Positions 1 through 12,830 of a stretch of DNA of 64,000 bases are shown piece by piece. The position numbers were made by a program, and so were the translations under genes. Position 1 is the first letter of the stretch; every line of letters starts with the position of its first letter. The stretch comes from Isoetes taiwanensis (lineage: Eukaryota; Streptophyta; Lycopodiopsida; Isoetales; Isoetaceae), in contig JAJEKV010000052.1 in assembly GCA_021234155.1 (NCBI GenBank), forward strand, positions 495,933-559,932. Reading direction: 5' to 3'. The notes beneath the pieces are model-generated. The model was not told the DNA's origin, made no database searches, and saw nothing but the letters and a program-made list of their open reading frames with translations.

Positions 1-1660
1 TGCATCAGTACTTCGTTCAGTTACGTATTACTGCGTCGAGCCAGCGGGCCTACAGCATAATTCTTCCGCTACCGCTGCGAGTTATGCGGGGTAAAAAGTC
101 TTCACAGACTGACAGTTCCCTTCAAGTGATTGCCATGGGAGGATGTGTAATCTGGGCGAGGATCAGCGAACTAGCAAGTCTTTGGGGGTCGGCGAGCAAC
201 CCGGTGTCGAAAGGGCATGCTTTGTATGTGCATTACGAGTAAAAGCGGTCCCACCTCAACTATGGTGTCCACTCAGCCTCTTCCAATCCTCGATCGTAGG
301 TTCGGTGACGATGTGATACTGTGTCTATGCTTGGCTCAGAAAGTGCAGGGGCCTCAGATGCGCTCGATGGGTGGACGGTCCACATTAATGCTGCTTGCGG
401 CGTGTGGGCTAAACCTTTACCAGCATCCTCACGAAACGTGGCATCACGGTGAGAGTATCACTTTGTACTCTCTCGGCCTGCTGAAGAGTCTCCAAAGCGT
501 ACCCGGCTCTCTACTTGATAATTAGTAGAGATGTCTCAGGTAAAGTCACGGTAGATTGAATCTCAAAGGCTGTACCCGGCTCTCTATGATAGTGAAGAAT
601 GTCTCGGTAGGAGTCCGCGGTAGATTGAACCCGTCGCGAAGCTTGAGCATGGTGCGAGGGGCAAACCAAAGGGATCCGGCGGATATTGTTCAAGGCATAG
701 AGTGAGGCGTTAGGCGGTGTGCGATCTTGAGCGGCTGAGGCCCAAAAGAAGGCTGCACGGAGATAGAGGGGCTCTATCTCATTGGGATCATAGAGGCGAC
801 GGATGCTTACGAGCTTACTGGATAAGGTTCTTTGCCTTGCGGGTCTCCACGGCCATGCGGCTTGATTGTCACGGTCATCTTTGGATTCTTTGAAGAGGCG
901 GGGCCGCAAGAACAAGCGGTAGATAGGTAAGTAGGAGGTAAGGAGGCGGACAAAGGTACGGGAAAAATTTTGGAACCTATAAGTGCAGGAAATCATTAGC
1001 TGGCCGTTTGACCGGAAGCGAGTGGCCGGACCAACCTAGATGGAGAGAGATGTCTTTGGCGGACCAAAAGAAACCGGAAAAAAAATCCTGACTTGATGCA
1101 ATAGCAGGACCTCCTATTCAAAAGTGACGTGCAAATTCAGTGAGCTGAAGGCCAAGAACCCGAGGTGGGGTGGGCGGCTGGAGCTGCTTAGGATCCTATC
1201 TTTGGGGAATCCCGAGAGCTGGAGGTAGAGGGTGGGGCGATCCCTCTATTATTCTTGCTACCGCCCGGCGTAGAATGCTTGTTGGGTACGGGGCGTCTTG
1301 AGTGTTCCACTGAAGGGAGATCTTCACATGGCTAGAGCGGGCCTTGAAGCCCTAGGCTGGCGGTGGGAAGCATAAAAGAAGAGCTGAAGTTGGAGCCCGG
1401 TGGCGAGGCGGGGAAAATAGTATTAGATTCTTCATAGATGTGTCGAGGGTGAATTACAATGGCGGTCCGAGAAATTGTTGGTGGTCTTTTTGAGCGAAGA
1501 TCACGAAGTTTCCAAAACCGAGCAGGATCTTGGGATCGGACTTTAGCCTGAATCTGCCCCAGATCTGGGTGTGTTGCGTTTTTGTTCTCTTCTTTTTTTT
1601 TTGGGGGGAGGGAGGGAGGGCCCTGCGTTCGGCAATTTAACTTTGTCAATAATTTAACAT
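1..1660. other. No recognisable gene
   Basis: Short open frames occur on both strands (for example about 160 codons on the minus strand between 511 and 996), but none shows a motif or domain I recognise, and the longest overlaps a local duplication. The sequence looks like decayed repeat DNA. A short G-rich run near 1601-1620 is the only compositional oddity. Confidence 0.5.
498..632. repeat. Two-copy tandem duplication, period about 72 bp
   Basis: Both copies begin with GTACCCGGCTCTCTA and end with CGGTAGATTGAA followed by a short variable tail. The copies differ by substitutions and small indels, so the duplication is not recent. No gene is associated with it. Confidence 0.7.
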
Positions 1661-4600
1661 ATTAAGACAATCCTTTTTGTGTTGCCAATAGTATTGTTTC
1701 GCCATGAGTTTTTAAGCCCTTAAAATAAAAAATTCCTTAACAATTGGATCACTCAAAGCCACAAATCTTGCCTGGCATGAATTCGTGAATTAGAGAATTT
1801 GGAATTTTCGTTTAGCATGAAATAGGTTAAGCGAGGTTAGCCATATAGTGCAAAACTACTACCAATTGAGTAAAAGTTGGCGTTGTTTTGCAAATTCTGC
1901 AAATACTTGATGCTTATTAGGAAATATAGTTTTTCTGCTAATGCAAAAGGTTCATAGCGAGTATAACGTGTAGTAAGGAGGAGTGTTAAAACTTCTACTT
2001 AAGAAAGCTGTATTGCTTGATGTTTAAAATTTGAAAAGAACAAATAATGTGCCTTTATTAAAAACCATATGAGAGCATTGTGTTAAAAAGAAGATGCAGA
2101 GGAGCAAGGATATCACACAAAATTGATATTTAAAGCCATATAATAGTACTTTCTGAGGATGTGATGCGCTGATTGGCCACCAGCATTAAACATATGGTAA
2201 AAGATATGGGTAAAGGAATAAAACCAAAGTTCGAAACAAAATTTCCATTGAAGGAAGTAATATACAACATAATTCTTGATTGGAAGAGATAATTATTACG
2301 ATTGTGTTTGAATGCTTGATCGGGTATCACCCATTTCATTGGCCCATGCGATTGACATACTCTGCAGATTCATAGCTTGTATTTGTGTCCATCTCACGAA
2401 TAACCTGTGATCTCTGGAACTACAACACACCCATGGCGGCGCTGCGTCTTGTTGCAGAGATGTGAATCAAGCTCCCATTCTTCCTTTGTCCAGCACACTT
2501 ACTTTGCTCCACTTTATAAGTTCCTTTTACCGTGCTTTCCGTCGCATTAGCGATAGCGTGGATAGGAAATACGCTAACTTCTTTGTGTACGATATCACAT
2601 GACCGGGAACCTCATCTTGGTCAATCTCCATGTCTTTGTTAGTCTGCTTCCATGTGCTTTTAATTACGTTTCATGTGTTCTCGCCGCAGTATTCAAACTT
2701 ATGTTACTTTGTCAAGAAAGGCATGTACCCATCAAGCTTCTCATTAAGTGCACTCAATTTTTTTGAAAAGTGGGCTCGGGCTTCTATACCTTTTCCGTCT
2801 CTTCAAGCAAGCGCTTTGTTTCTTGCATTCTCTCTTAAGTAGGATTTATCGAGGTTTTCCAAAATGGAATCAACTTTGATAGATACGTGTTTTGGGTAAT
2901 CTTGATGTCGGGTTGAAATTTGGATGAGCTCAACATTCTCTGCTTCGGCTCTTCCTCAAACCCCGCCGGCACTTGGATTGGCCATTTATCAAGCGTTTCA
3001 AAAGAAACGCCCTGGGAAACTTATTTTACACTTTACGAACTTTTCGAGAAAGCCGCGCTCTTTTTGCCTTGCATAAGAGCAACCGCGGCCAGATCGGCCA
3101 GAAAGAAATCGAGAACACAACCATCGGTCGGCACCGGCTGTTCAACAATATGGTAGGCATAGGAGGTTTTCGGCTGGCATTTCAATCTAAGATCTCCTTC
3201 CAAATTTGCCGCCCATTTGAATCTTGGTTTTGCTGTAAAAAGAGAGTCGCGATATTTCTTTTTTATCTTCTACGTCGGTATCCTCATTACTGTTAGCGGC
3301 TTAGAGGCAATGGTGTTGATTTAGGAGCCTTGCGGTGTGGAAGGAGATAGGTGAAGCTCCAACTCTGGTTCTACCGCGAGGTGTTACCACGAACATCACT
3401 CCTATTAATGCACATATGACTAATAAAATCTTGATGTTCTTTCACCCTTAGATTTGCTCTCCCATCCCATTTCTTCATAGGAACCTAAGATAGGTAGCCC
3501 ACTTACATGTGGGTTATACATTTGGCCGCAAGCAATTGGGCAGATTCGCGGCGCTATGATAATGACCAAGTGATAAACTTTGGCGTGCGTCATAGTAGCT
3601 ATCCTTGTAAATAGATCGTGTATTTCTTGCAATCCCGCCTTGTTTATCCTGGATGTCGATAAATATCAGTGTAGCATTCTGCGACACTTGGGAGGAAGTA
3701 GGGATGCCATCCTTTGTCCTTTGCTATGACAATATTTCTCTTTTCCTTTTCTTTTCTAGCCTCCTCACGGCTTTAGAATATTCTTGGCTGGCTCGGAAAG
3801 GCTACGAGGTAGGTTACCAAGTGTATGATCCTTGTTATAGTTAGCCTTTTCACGTGATACGTATCGATTATACGATATATCCGATTATTCTGTTCACTCA
3901 AATCGAGGAAAAGCACGAAGCAATTACGTCCCGACTATATAGAAATCGCTTTTGCGGCAAATTAGTGGCATAAGATAAAATTTCTGCTAAGCCTCATAAA
4001 AAGTGAGGGTTACGATGTAGGTTGCAGATTGTTTGCAATCAAATCTCGTATAACTTTGGTACGCAACTTTAAATAGGTCTTGCCTTCTATAATCTCATCG
4101 GCGGTATGACACCTGGCATTCGACATACCTCGTAGCAACGGGCGAGGTCTTGTTAAAAGTCTTTGGATGGCTTATGCGGAAAGTCACCATGGTGCGTCAC
4201 TTAGTTTACGACTCACCCACATCAAACCTTCCATTAACTTCTTGAAAACCTTCTCATCCATAAAATAGATTGTTTTTCATCCTTAAAGCTCCACGCACTT
4301 TCAAGGTGAGTAGATTTGCAATTTCATGGAAATCTGCAGAAGCAATTTCAAGGTCATCAAGGTCATTGCTTGAACTTGGCTGATAGAAAACAAATATAAA
4401 TACCTTCAAAATTTGTAGTTTAAGCGGTCCTATAGGTCCTTGTGGGAGGGCAACCATAAGCCTTGATGTTGATGTGAAGTTATTCTGCGATTTTCAATCG
4501 ATTGGCTCTCGTACGGTGTTTTGCAATTACTGCTGTTGCATTGAATACTCAACTCTATATATTCCTTATGCGTAAGATTCAGATTTGAGCACCACCGATC

Positions 4601-7600
4601 TTCTTCTAAGATATACTTTGGCAAATTCGTTCTTTCGAACTTCATGGGTGATAATAGAACAAAAGGAGTTGTGCAAGCGCCAAATCACTATTAGTTGCGA
4701 GAAATAATATAAAATTTCTTGCCCTTCAAATCTTACGGATTGCTCCATGTGTCACCCTCCTCTGAAAAGATAGACAGGTCAGGAGTCAAATCTACATACT
4801 TGAGTGTCCAAAGATAAAAAATTAGTTACTTGGTAATAGGGTCAAGCGGAGCGGCGTCCCGGTGAGGGGGTGAGGACCTGCATGCGGGTATGCCTTGAAG
4901 CTTTTAACCAGAGTTTGAACATGGTCATTTGACGCGTTACGTGTGTCAGGATTTTGGCTGGTGCGAGGTTCACAATCAAAATAGAAATCTTTGTAAACCT
5001 GTGCTTACAGGGGTAGAACCTTTTAAGCCCGGTGCCAAGCTTACGAGTGGTTTGCTCGCCATCTTGCGTTCCTCGCCGGGGATTGAACTTCCAGCTGGTG
5101 GAATGGCGGTCGTGGGGCGTATCCCAGTACTGAGTGTAGAGGAGGCATTAAAATGGCCGGGGGTTTGAAAGCTCTTCCAGAGTGCGGGCTATCTTCGTGG
5201 AGTGTAATGATTCTTAAGGCTAATTCACGAGAAAGGAGGGAGTTTTTGGAATAAATCCACGGATGTCTTGCTATCCCGGGGCCTTCGCATAGCAATAGGA
5301 AGAGTAGGGTTAACAATCTTTAGGAGGGGTTTATAAGTGGATTGTGTGGTTCTTGAGCAATTTCTTTTTGGTGCTGATGTCTCTCCCAAAGTAGCAATAA
5401 GGCTTCACACTCTTTTTTCTTGGCCCACGGCTCTTAGCCAATTAGGTGTCCATCGAGGAGGCCAATCTTCTCGTCCCCGGCTGCTTTCAAGGCACGGCCG
5501 GGCTTCTTGTGCCGTAGACAAACCATTTTACGCATCTTGAGAACGCAGAGAGCAATATGTCTCTGTTTCCCTTTATGCGACAAAGAGATTCATAGGATGG
5601 CAACAACCAGCCATAACCCTTAGCTGACATGGGGACGTTTTTTCCACACTGTGGGTACGAAACACATTCATTTCTTTGTTGTCATCATGGAAGCGAGGTC
5701 ATAATTAGCCATTTCAAAATGTACTCGAAGCTGCACAATGCTTGTGTCCTCAATGCTGCATATGATAGCATCTTGCACATTGTTCTTAGTGCCTTCCACA
5801 TTGCCTGCTTATGCCAACTTGTTCAAGCGTCACCGACTTTTTTTTCGGTCAGCGAGAAGCTTGAGGCCGCAGGTCCTTTGCGATCACCCTTAATGTCGCG
5901 TGCTGCTTTGTGCAATCTCAATACACCATTTCCTTTCGTGGAAGGGGTTAACGGGCCTGCGACATGCGGTCCTCGAGGAAGAGGAAGCGAAGTCTTTGTA
6001 AACAAAAACGTGGTGAGTGCACGGTAGGGTACGCATAATGTGGTGCAAGGAAGGTATAAGCTTCTTTGTAGAGAAGCGCTGACGCGTCTGTAGGCGACTA
6101 AAAATAGAGAACTCCACACTATACAGCGGCAGCGACGTTTTGTATGTAACACTTAACTTACGGCGAAAACACTTCAGCGATCGCGAACCTAATGGCGATA
6201 CTACACTAGTACTCGCAAACATATAAAGAAAGAAATCTATACTGCGGCGGACGGCGCGTCTTGTTGGCGGCTACACTTATGAAGACCCATTTGTCACAAA
6301 TTACAAAACCTATCAAAGCGAGAGACGCTGACGCGATCTTCTTTACGAGCAGCTATACTTATGAAAACAATAGAAGTTAGAGTAGGCAAGATCAGCGGCG
6401 CGATCTATGAGCTGAAAATGTTAGAAAATACCTTCTCACGAGGTCATGTAGGTGCCATGGGATGCGAGGATTCGAAATCTGAGTCTTTTTGGAGTGGCTC
6501 GGCGCTGGAAGGCGAAGGCGGCTAAGCTGAGCCTTGAAATCGGCAGTCGAAATTTGTTTTAAAGGGGTTTGAAGTTTCAATTTTATAGGAAACGCTGACG
6601 CGAGAATTAGTACGCCCCTCATAATGGCGCGTGTGAAAAACGTCTTGCGACCATAATGGCGTCGTCTTGGCCGTGATGGCATGTAAGTACAGAGCGTGGT
6701 ATTTGATACGACGCATAAATGCGATGCGTCTTGATATACGTCCAGAAACCGTATCCCGTCTGAAAGGTCCTTATCCCACTTAGTCCGCATTGAATTGAGT
6801 AGTAATTTGGACTGACACATTATGCAGCCATAAATGCTAAAAAATCCGGTTTCACGGACGGTTGATGGCGTAAATTTGAAATGAGAACAAACCAATTCGA
6901 AGCGGGAAAAGCCAATTCAAATTTCATTTGTTTTGCAAGATCTTGAGGCATTGGAGGCTGCGCTAAAATTTGGGCCAAGTTGAGACAGGATTTCTTCGCG
7001 AGAATTCGCATCCATTGGAAAGGCGGCTGATAGTCAGCTTGCAATGGCCTGCACATTGAATTACGCAAGCGCATCGAATTGAGGAGTTTCGAGGCGAGTA
7101 AAAGGCCTATTGATGCATATCCCCTCTTGAAGTAGACTCAAGCGTCTATATTTGCGAATTTCAATTATAACTACAACCTCAAGTCTACGCACTAACATCA
7201 CTATGTATTGCATGGATTGATAAGATACCTCGATACTTTGTTGCAACTATGTAAAATAGATGTTCCTAAGCAAAAAGCTGTGCACTCTGGTGTGTTTATT
7301 ATACAATGTAGCGTGTTTAGGATATATGCTTTTCTTTCTCCATGTGGATGAAACTAAACCTTGTTTTATGACCACTGCGGCCGGCGGGTCCCGGCTACAA
7401 GTTGGCGTTAGCCACCGTGATACGTGAGGTATGAGTAATGCTTTGTGCAGCCAAGTCGATGGATTTAACTTTGGTGCTCCGCGAGGGTCGCGGTCAGCGA
7501 TACCTTCAACGTCTACACTTGCTGTTGACCAATGAACTCCCGGCTATCGATAACTTTGAGTTGAAACCACTAGCTAGCCTCGAAGGAAATGTGATTTTGC

Positions 7601-10285
7601 GCGAGTTCTTGTCGAAACAGCTAGTGTGAATGCTACAAAAAGCGCGACCCGCGTTCTTACCCCATGCTCGATAAGATCAGCGGTGGCGATTGATCTGAAG
7701 CATTTTATTTTTGATTCTATTTTTTTTGTAGTGGTTTGTGATCCGCGATTGCTTTTACGCTTCACGAGGATCAGCGGCCAGCGCTATTCCACGACCTCTT
7801 GATTGTTTGCGGGATGGCTGATGTAATTCGGCTCTGCTTTGGGGAAAAAGGTGGCGAAGGAAGAGTCCACAATTTCGGCGCCATCACAATTATTGTCGGA
7901 GGAATACATGGTTTAATACGTTTCAATTGTGAATGTTACGGATGGGCGTTCTGCTTCACCAATTCCGAAATGGAAATAGAAAAAATGGGTGAAGGCACGT
8001 AGGGGACTTTTGTGTTGTGGTACAAAGAGAAGGACATTGCTGCTCAACCTTGATGAACCTGAGGGAAGCATACTTACCGAGGTCGGATAGCGCATGAAGT
8101 GGCGGAGACGAGAGGGAATGAGGGGTTAGCCCGATGTGGGAGCGAATCATGTGCAAGGGGCTTTCTAGAGATTGGAGTTAGTTGAAAGGAAAGGCGTGCA
8201 CACTCATGCAGAATCTTTGCTACGCATGGCTTATGCCTATGGTGTGTGCCTCGTTTGCCGATCAAACCATCTTTGGTAATAGAAGCGTGAAGTTGAGAAG
8301 GCTCGATAAATTTACTACTATCATATGAACTTATTTTCAATGCACGAAAAAGATCTCTATCTTATTTGCCGAGCACGTGAAATGCCCCAAGCGCACTTGA
8401 CCTTTTGAAGTGGCCCATAGCCCTCGTGCTTTCGTTGATAGCATTCAGTTTCTACTCTTGTGGATTTGCGGTGAAGGAGGATGTGGAGAATGAACGCTAC
8501 TCCACTGGAACCGAAATTGGCATCCCGCAAAAGAGAGACCTTACGGCATGGTCATCCGGGAGACCCGAACCGCGCCAGCCTGAGTAAATGTGAAAAAAGA
8601 AAAACTGATCTTTGAGGCTATTCTGAACTTAGTCATCAACTGTCTTTTATGAAGCGATCTTTGTGCAAATTTTACATCCGAGGAGATAGCTTGCATGAGA
8701 ACCTTTCTTTGGAACATGAAGTCCTCCGGAGGCGCCACAACTTTTGCATATAACATGCTAGATCTTTGCTCACGAAAAGTAAATTGTAGTCCATAAGCGT
8801 GTTGAATAACAAAGCGAGGTGTCGCGTGAAAGCATGGCATAAAGCCTATGGCATTCCCATTTCCACTTTTACAGAGTGGAAGAAGCTCTTCAATGATGGC
8901 CCTTGAGAATTGCGAGCAATCTTGGGTCTAAAACCAGGTCTCATACTTTGGTGGCAATCTTTGTGCTATCTATGTTCATAGATAGCTTAGCGAGAGGCGA
9001 TGCCACACCGGCTCGAAAATTACGGCGGGTATGAACAAAATGTTAGAAGGCTACCTTAGGTCTTGACTAAGAAGGATATACACCAAAAGAAGTAGATATT
9101 TCCGTTCACGAGAGATGTGAGGCAAGCATATTTCTCATACGTCATTTACATGCGCTGGAAAGAGAATCATTGAGAGGTATCAATATAGCTAAGAGGATAG
9201 CATTTTCCAAGTGTAACACGTATTGTCATAAAGGAGGAAAAGCTTGCTAAGACGAGATCAAAGCGAAAGAAGGGTACTTGCAGTAGAGAGAAAATGGCAT
9301 ATGGCGGCGGATTTCTTGCGAGGAGCCTTCTTTGGTCACGGAGAGCTTTTGTCGCATAGATCTCCACGAACTAGCGCTTTAACCATTATACATGATAAGA
9401 TGGATCGAATAAGATATAGTCCCTCATCACAAGAAGCTAGCAAAATGCGTATGGAGGGGTGAGCAGTGAAGGTGAGTGTGCAGTGCTTTCTCATACCTGC
9501 GACCATGGTATAGGTGCCTTGGGCCCTTCTCAACTGGACCTACGGCTTTGATGATTCTAATTTTCATGTGGGATCAGCAGATCATACCTTGAAGACAACT
9601 TGGAGAATAAATCGAGGATAGTGGGGCCATTTGAGATCTTGTCGTCCTGGCGGTAGGGTGCAGCAATTTAAACCTGGAGTCAACTTTCGGGACAAAAAAT
9701 GATGATGAATGTGATAGAAATGATTTTTATGCCTCTATCAGGCCCCATGGTAGCAAACCGAGTTGTGGGAGGCTTTACTTGCGGCTAGATAATTGCTGGA
9801 GTCGAGGAATAAGAATAGATATCTTTTCTCTTACTTGTCATACTTGGTTTGGTTAGGTGTATTTGATCAGAATCTTGGTAGGATTCATGATGGTTGGACA
9901 CACCACGATGACATAGATGCCCTATTTGGAAACTACCTCTACTCTAATAGAAGATGAGAGATCGTGGCTATTAGGACTTATGCAACTCTTGAGGAAGCGA
10001 TTAATAGTTCAAGGCTCCTTAGCCTGTGTGGCCAGAGGGTTCACGATTGGAAGTCGTGAAAGGTTTTATCCACGATAAGAAGGACGTTTATGTGGTCGCA
10101 GGAACCTCTCTTCAAGTTTTGCATGAAGGATGGATGGCACTAATGTTTCTACAAGATGAGGCCCGGGGCATAGGGGTGGCTCACGAAAGGGAATCGAGAA
10201 TGTGGAGGGAGGATGCCCAAAAGGTTTACCTATGATTCGAGAGGTCACCTAAGGTCCACTGCTGACTATATGGGAGCTTGAAAGA
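1660..10285. other. Long stretch without recognisable genes
   Basis: I translated all longer open frames by eye and recognised no domain. A 60-codon frame from about 8405 has a signal-peptide-like hydrophobic start, but it does not begin at an ATG and has no recognisable continuation. No tandem array, RNA gene or clear transposon end was seen. Most of this is probably decayed transposon sequence. Confidence 0.45.
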
Positions 10286-10288
10286 TAT

Positions 10289-10415
10289 AAGGTGCATTAA
10301 GAGCTTCTATTGCCAAGTACATGATGCTGCTTGGGCAGCTATTTCTAAGTGGCGATAAGTCGAGCTTCTATTGCAAGTACATGTGATGCAGCGGCGGCTA
10401 TTTCTAAGAGGCTGG
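10289..10415. repeat. Two-copy tandem duplication, period about 65 bp
   Basis: The block containing GAGCTTCTATTGC, AAGTACATG and GGCTATTTCTAAG occurs twice in a row with indels between copies. It lies in otherwise featureless sequence. Confidence 0.65.
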
Positions 10416-11104
10416 CGATAGAGTCATGGTCCAACACATATATGAATGAAGTTTTTGTTGACTCTTTGGTCACCTTATTTGCGAGTGCTTGAGTAGGCGT
10501 GCAGCAGTGGGAGAGCTCTCATTAAAGGGATTTCGGCTGACACCAGGCAAAGAAGTGCATTGGAAGAACCGAAAGAGTGTTTGTGGATGAGCACGGTGGA
10601 AGCATATCTCATTTGTCCCCGTTGGGCCTTTCACCGGGTAGACCCAAGAATCAGTTGAAATATTAGGCCCTACGAATGTCAAGAAGGGAATGCTCTTGCT
10701 AATGGGACCACATGATGCTTTGCGGAGCATGGATGGGTTTTGCGAAGGATGGCCAATAGAGGACCCTCAATCTCCACATTCACGAGAGGTGTTTATCTCT
10801 TGGTTTGAACCTATTGCGAGAAAGGGAACCTCATATGCAATGCAATATAGGAATTCTTTGGAGCAAATTGGAGACTAATCCAACTGACCGCCCGCGCTAC
10901 CAGCAACTGAAAACAATAGACTATAGTTGGGCGTGAAGACCGAAGACCCGTTATTAGGTGGTGATCATCGGTAGTGTTGGTTTCAGTTGCAAAATTAGTG
11001 GCCTAAAGAAGCTAAGGGCGATGATGAGGAAATCTTGAGGTAATACAATGCTCTTTTACATAGTACTATATCATTTACATAACATAAAGAAGTTACAATA
11101 GACT

Positions 11105-12830
11105 AGTTATTATTTTATTCGCATTTCTGCGTTTCCATCTCAACACAAGAGCTCTTACAACATACAATGCTAAGCGGGTGATTCGATTTCATCGCCGGGA
11201 TGCGTAGTAGTGATCCTTGATATCTCATAGCTCATTAAGCTCGGGAAGCCGTCAGGATGGATCATTACACGCGAATTGGCCAGCGAGGGCAGATCACCGG
11301 CCCAAAGCTTTTCTAACCCAGCGGGTAGGGATCAAGAAGAAGATGCATCTAGGCAACCAACAAGATCAGTGGCTCATTGAGCACTTGGTCGCCCTCGATG
11401 TGGTGGTGATGATGGCGAAAAATCCGCCCAGGAGAAGAGTGAACTTTAGCGGTGGCTTTTATAGTGAAGTAAGAATGAGATTAAAGTGAATTATTGAAAC
11501 TGACTTAGCGCCATTATTGCTCGTGTATTAGGCAGATTGTATAAATACAAGTATAATACATCTTTCATTATGGATATATGTATGCTTTTAAAACATGTGC
11601 TTGAGTAATTGAGGTGTGGATTTAAGTGGGAGCGCTTGCGGGGATATCTTTGGAAGTCGAGTAGCACACCCTTACACTACATTGAGGGTATGATACATCA
11701 AACAATATTCATTGTGGTAGTATTTCCTTGTAGCTCTTACACTATACAATGCTAAGCAATTGATTCATTCATCTTGAGGATGCATGTGAAGTGATCCACA
11801 CGATATCTCATAGCTCATTAAACGAGGAAGCGGTCGGATCGGTCGTAACACGGTGGCGGGCAATGAATCGCCATTAAAGCTTTCTTCGCGGTAGGGATCA
11901 AGAAGGTTTTGTCGAGGCAACCAACAAGATCACAGTGGCTCATTGAGCGCGGTAAGCCTCAATGGGTGAAGCTGAAGAAGGCTATCCATGGGGATGAATG
12001 AAGTAAGCGAGATTTGCAGAAAGAAAACCTTTATAGTGAAGTGGAATGATTGGGAGTGAATTATTGGGGAATTATCTTACACCAAAAGGGAATCTGACGT
12101 GTATCAAAGTACATTTGTATCTGATACAAGAATAATACTTATTTCATACTAATATGCGTGTGTTTCAAAACATATGTTTGTAGCCGAATTTAGCTATGAT
12201 TGAATTCAATGGCTGACTTTGAGAATAAGTGGAGATTTACAATATATAGGTTTAAGGTACGTGATATTACATCCTTGTCGAGGAATGCTATTACATCCTT
12301 ACTTAGTTATTAGGTACCCATGTCATTATTACATTATTAGCGAGTGCGAGATTCACTTTCGTCATCAACATCAAAGCTTCGTGATGCCATTCGGCTCGCG
12401 ATCTCGATCAGGAAGCCAGTAAATATGGACTTTACTTGTGAGTGAGCTTCCTACCAAGCACTAAGCGAGGTCCATCAGCTTTAGATAAGAGCCATGGATC
12501 CAAGCTTAGCGCGCCATTTCTAAGCGCGTGCGCCCGGTCGTTGTAGCTCAAGTAACACTTGAAGGCGGATGTGCTTTCACGGGCGAGAACATCGAGGAAG
12601 CCATGGAAGATGAATGGCCTCTACCCCTGCATTAAGCGTTTTATAGTGAAGTAAAATTATTGATGTGAATTATTGGTACAATGTAGGGCCATTATTGAGC
12701 TTATGCAGTGTCATGTACGATACAAATTATAACACAAAATTGTATGTATATGTGTATATTAATTACCTCATGTTTGTTGGAGAAACGGTACTAGGTGAAA
12801 GTATTAGGTAGCGAGCAAAATAAGGTATTA
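11105..12830. repeat. Three-copy degenerate tandem repeat, unit about 0.58 kb
   Basis: Three consecutive units share ordered landmarks. Copies 1 and 2 share CTCTTACA, CATA or TATACAATGCTAAGC, GATATCTCATAGCTCATTAA, AGGGATCAAGAAG and GGCAACCAACAAGATCA. All three share TTTATAGTGAAGT followed by GTGAATTATTG (near 11457, 12030 and 12640) and then an AT-rich tail with short TATG motifs. Copy 3 is the most diverged in its first half. No protein could be recognised in any frame. This could be a local satellite or repeated decayed terminal sequence of one transposon family. Confidence 0.6.

Noticed and set aside
511-996. 161-codon minus-strand open frame
   Set aside because: No recognisable domain; it overlaps a tandem duplication and has no supporting splice or promoter signal.
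8405-8587. Small secreted-peptide candidate with a hydrophobic N-terminus
   Set aside because: No ATG starts the hydrophobic stretch, it stops after 60 codons and nothing around it supports a gene.
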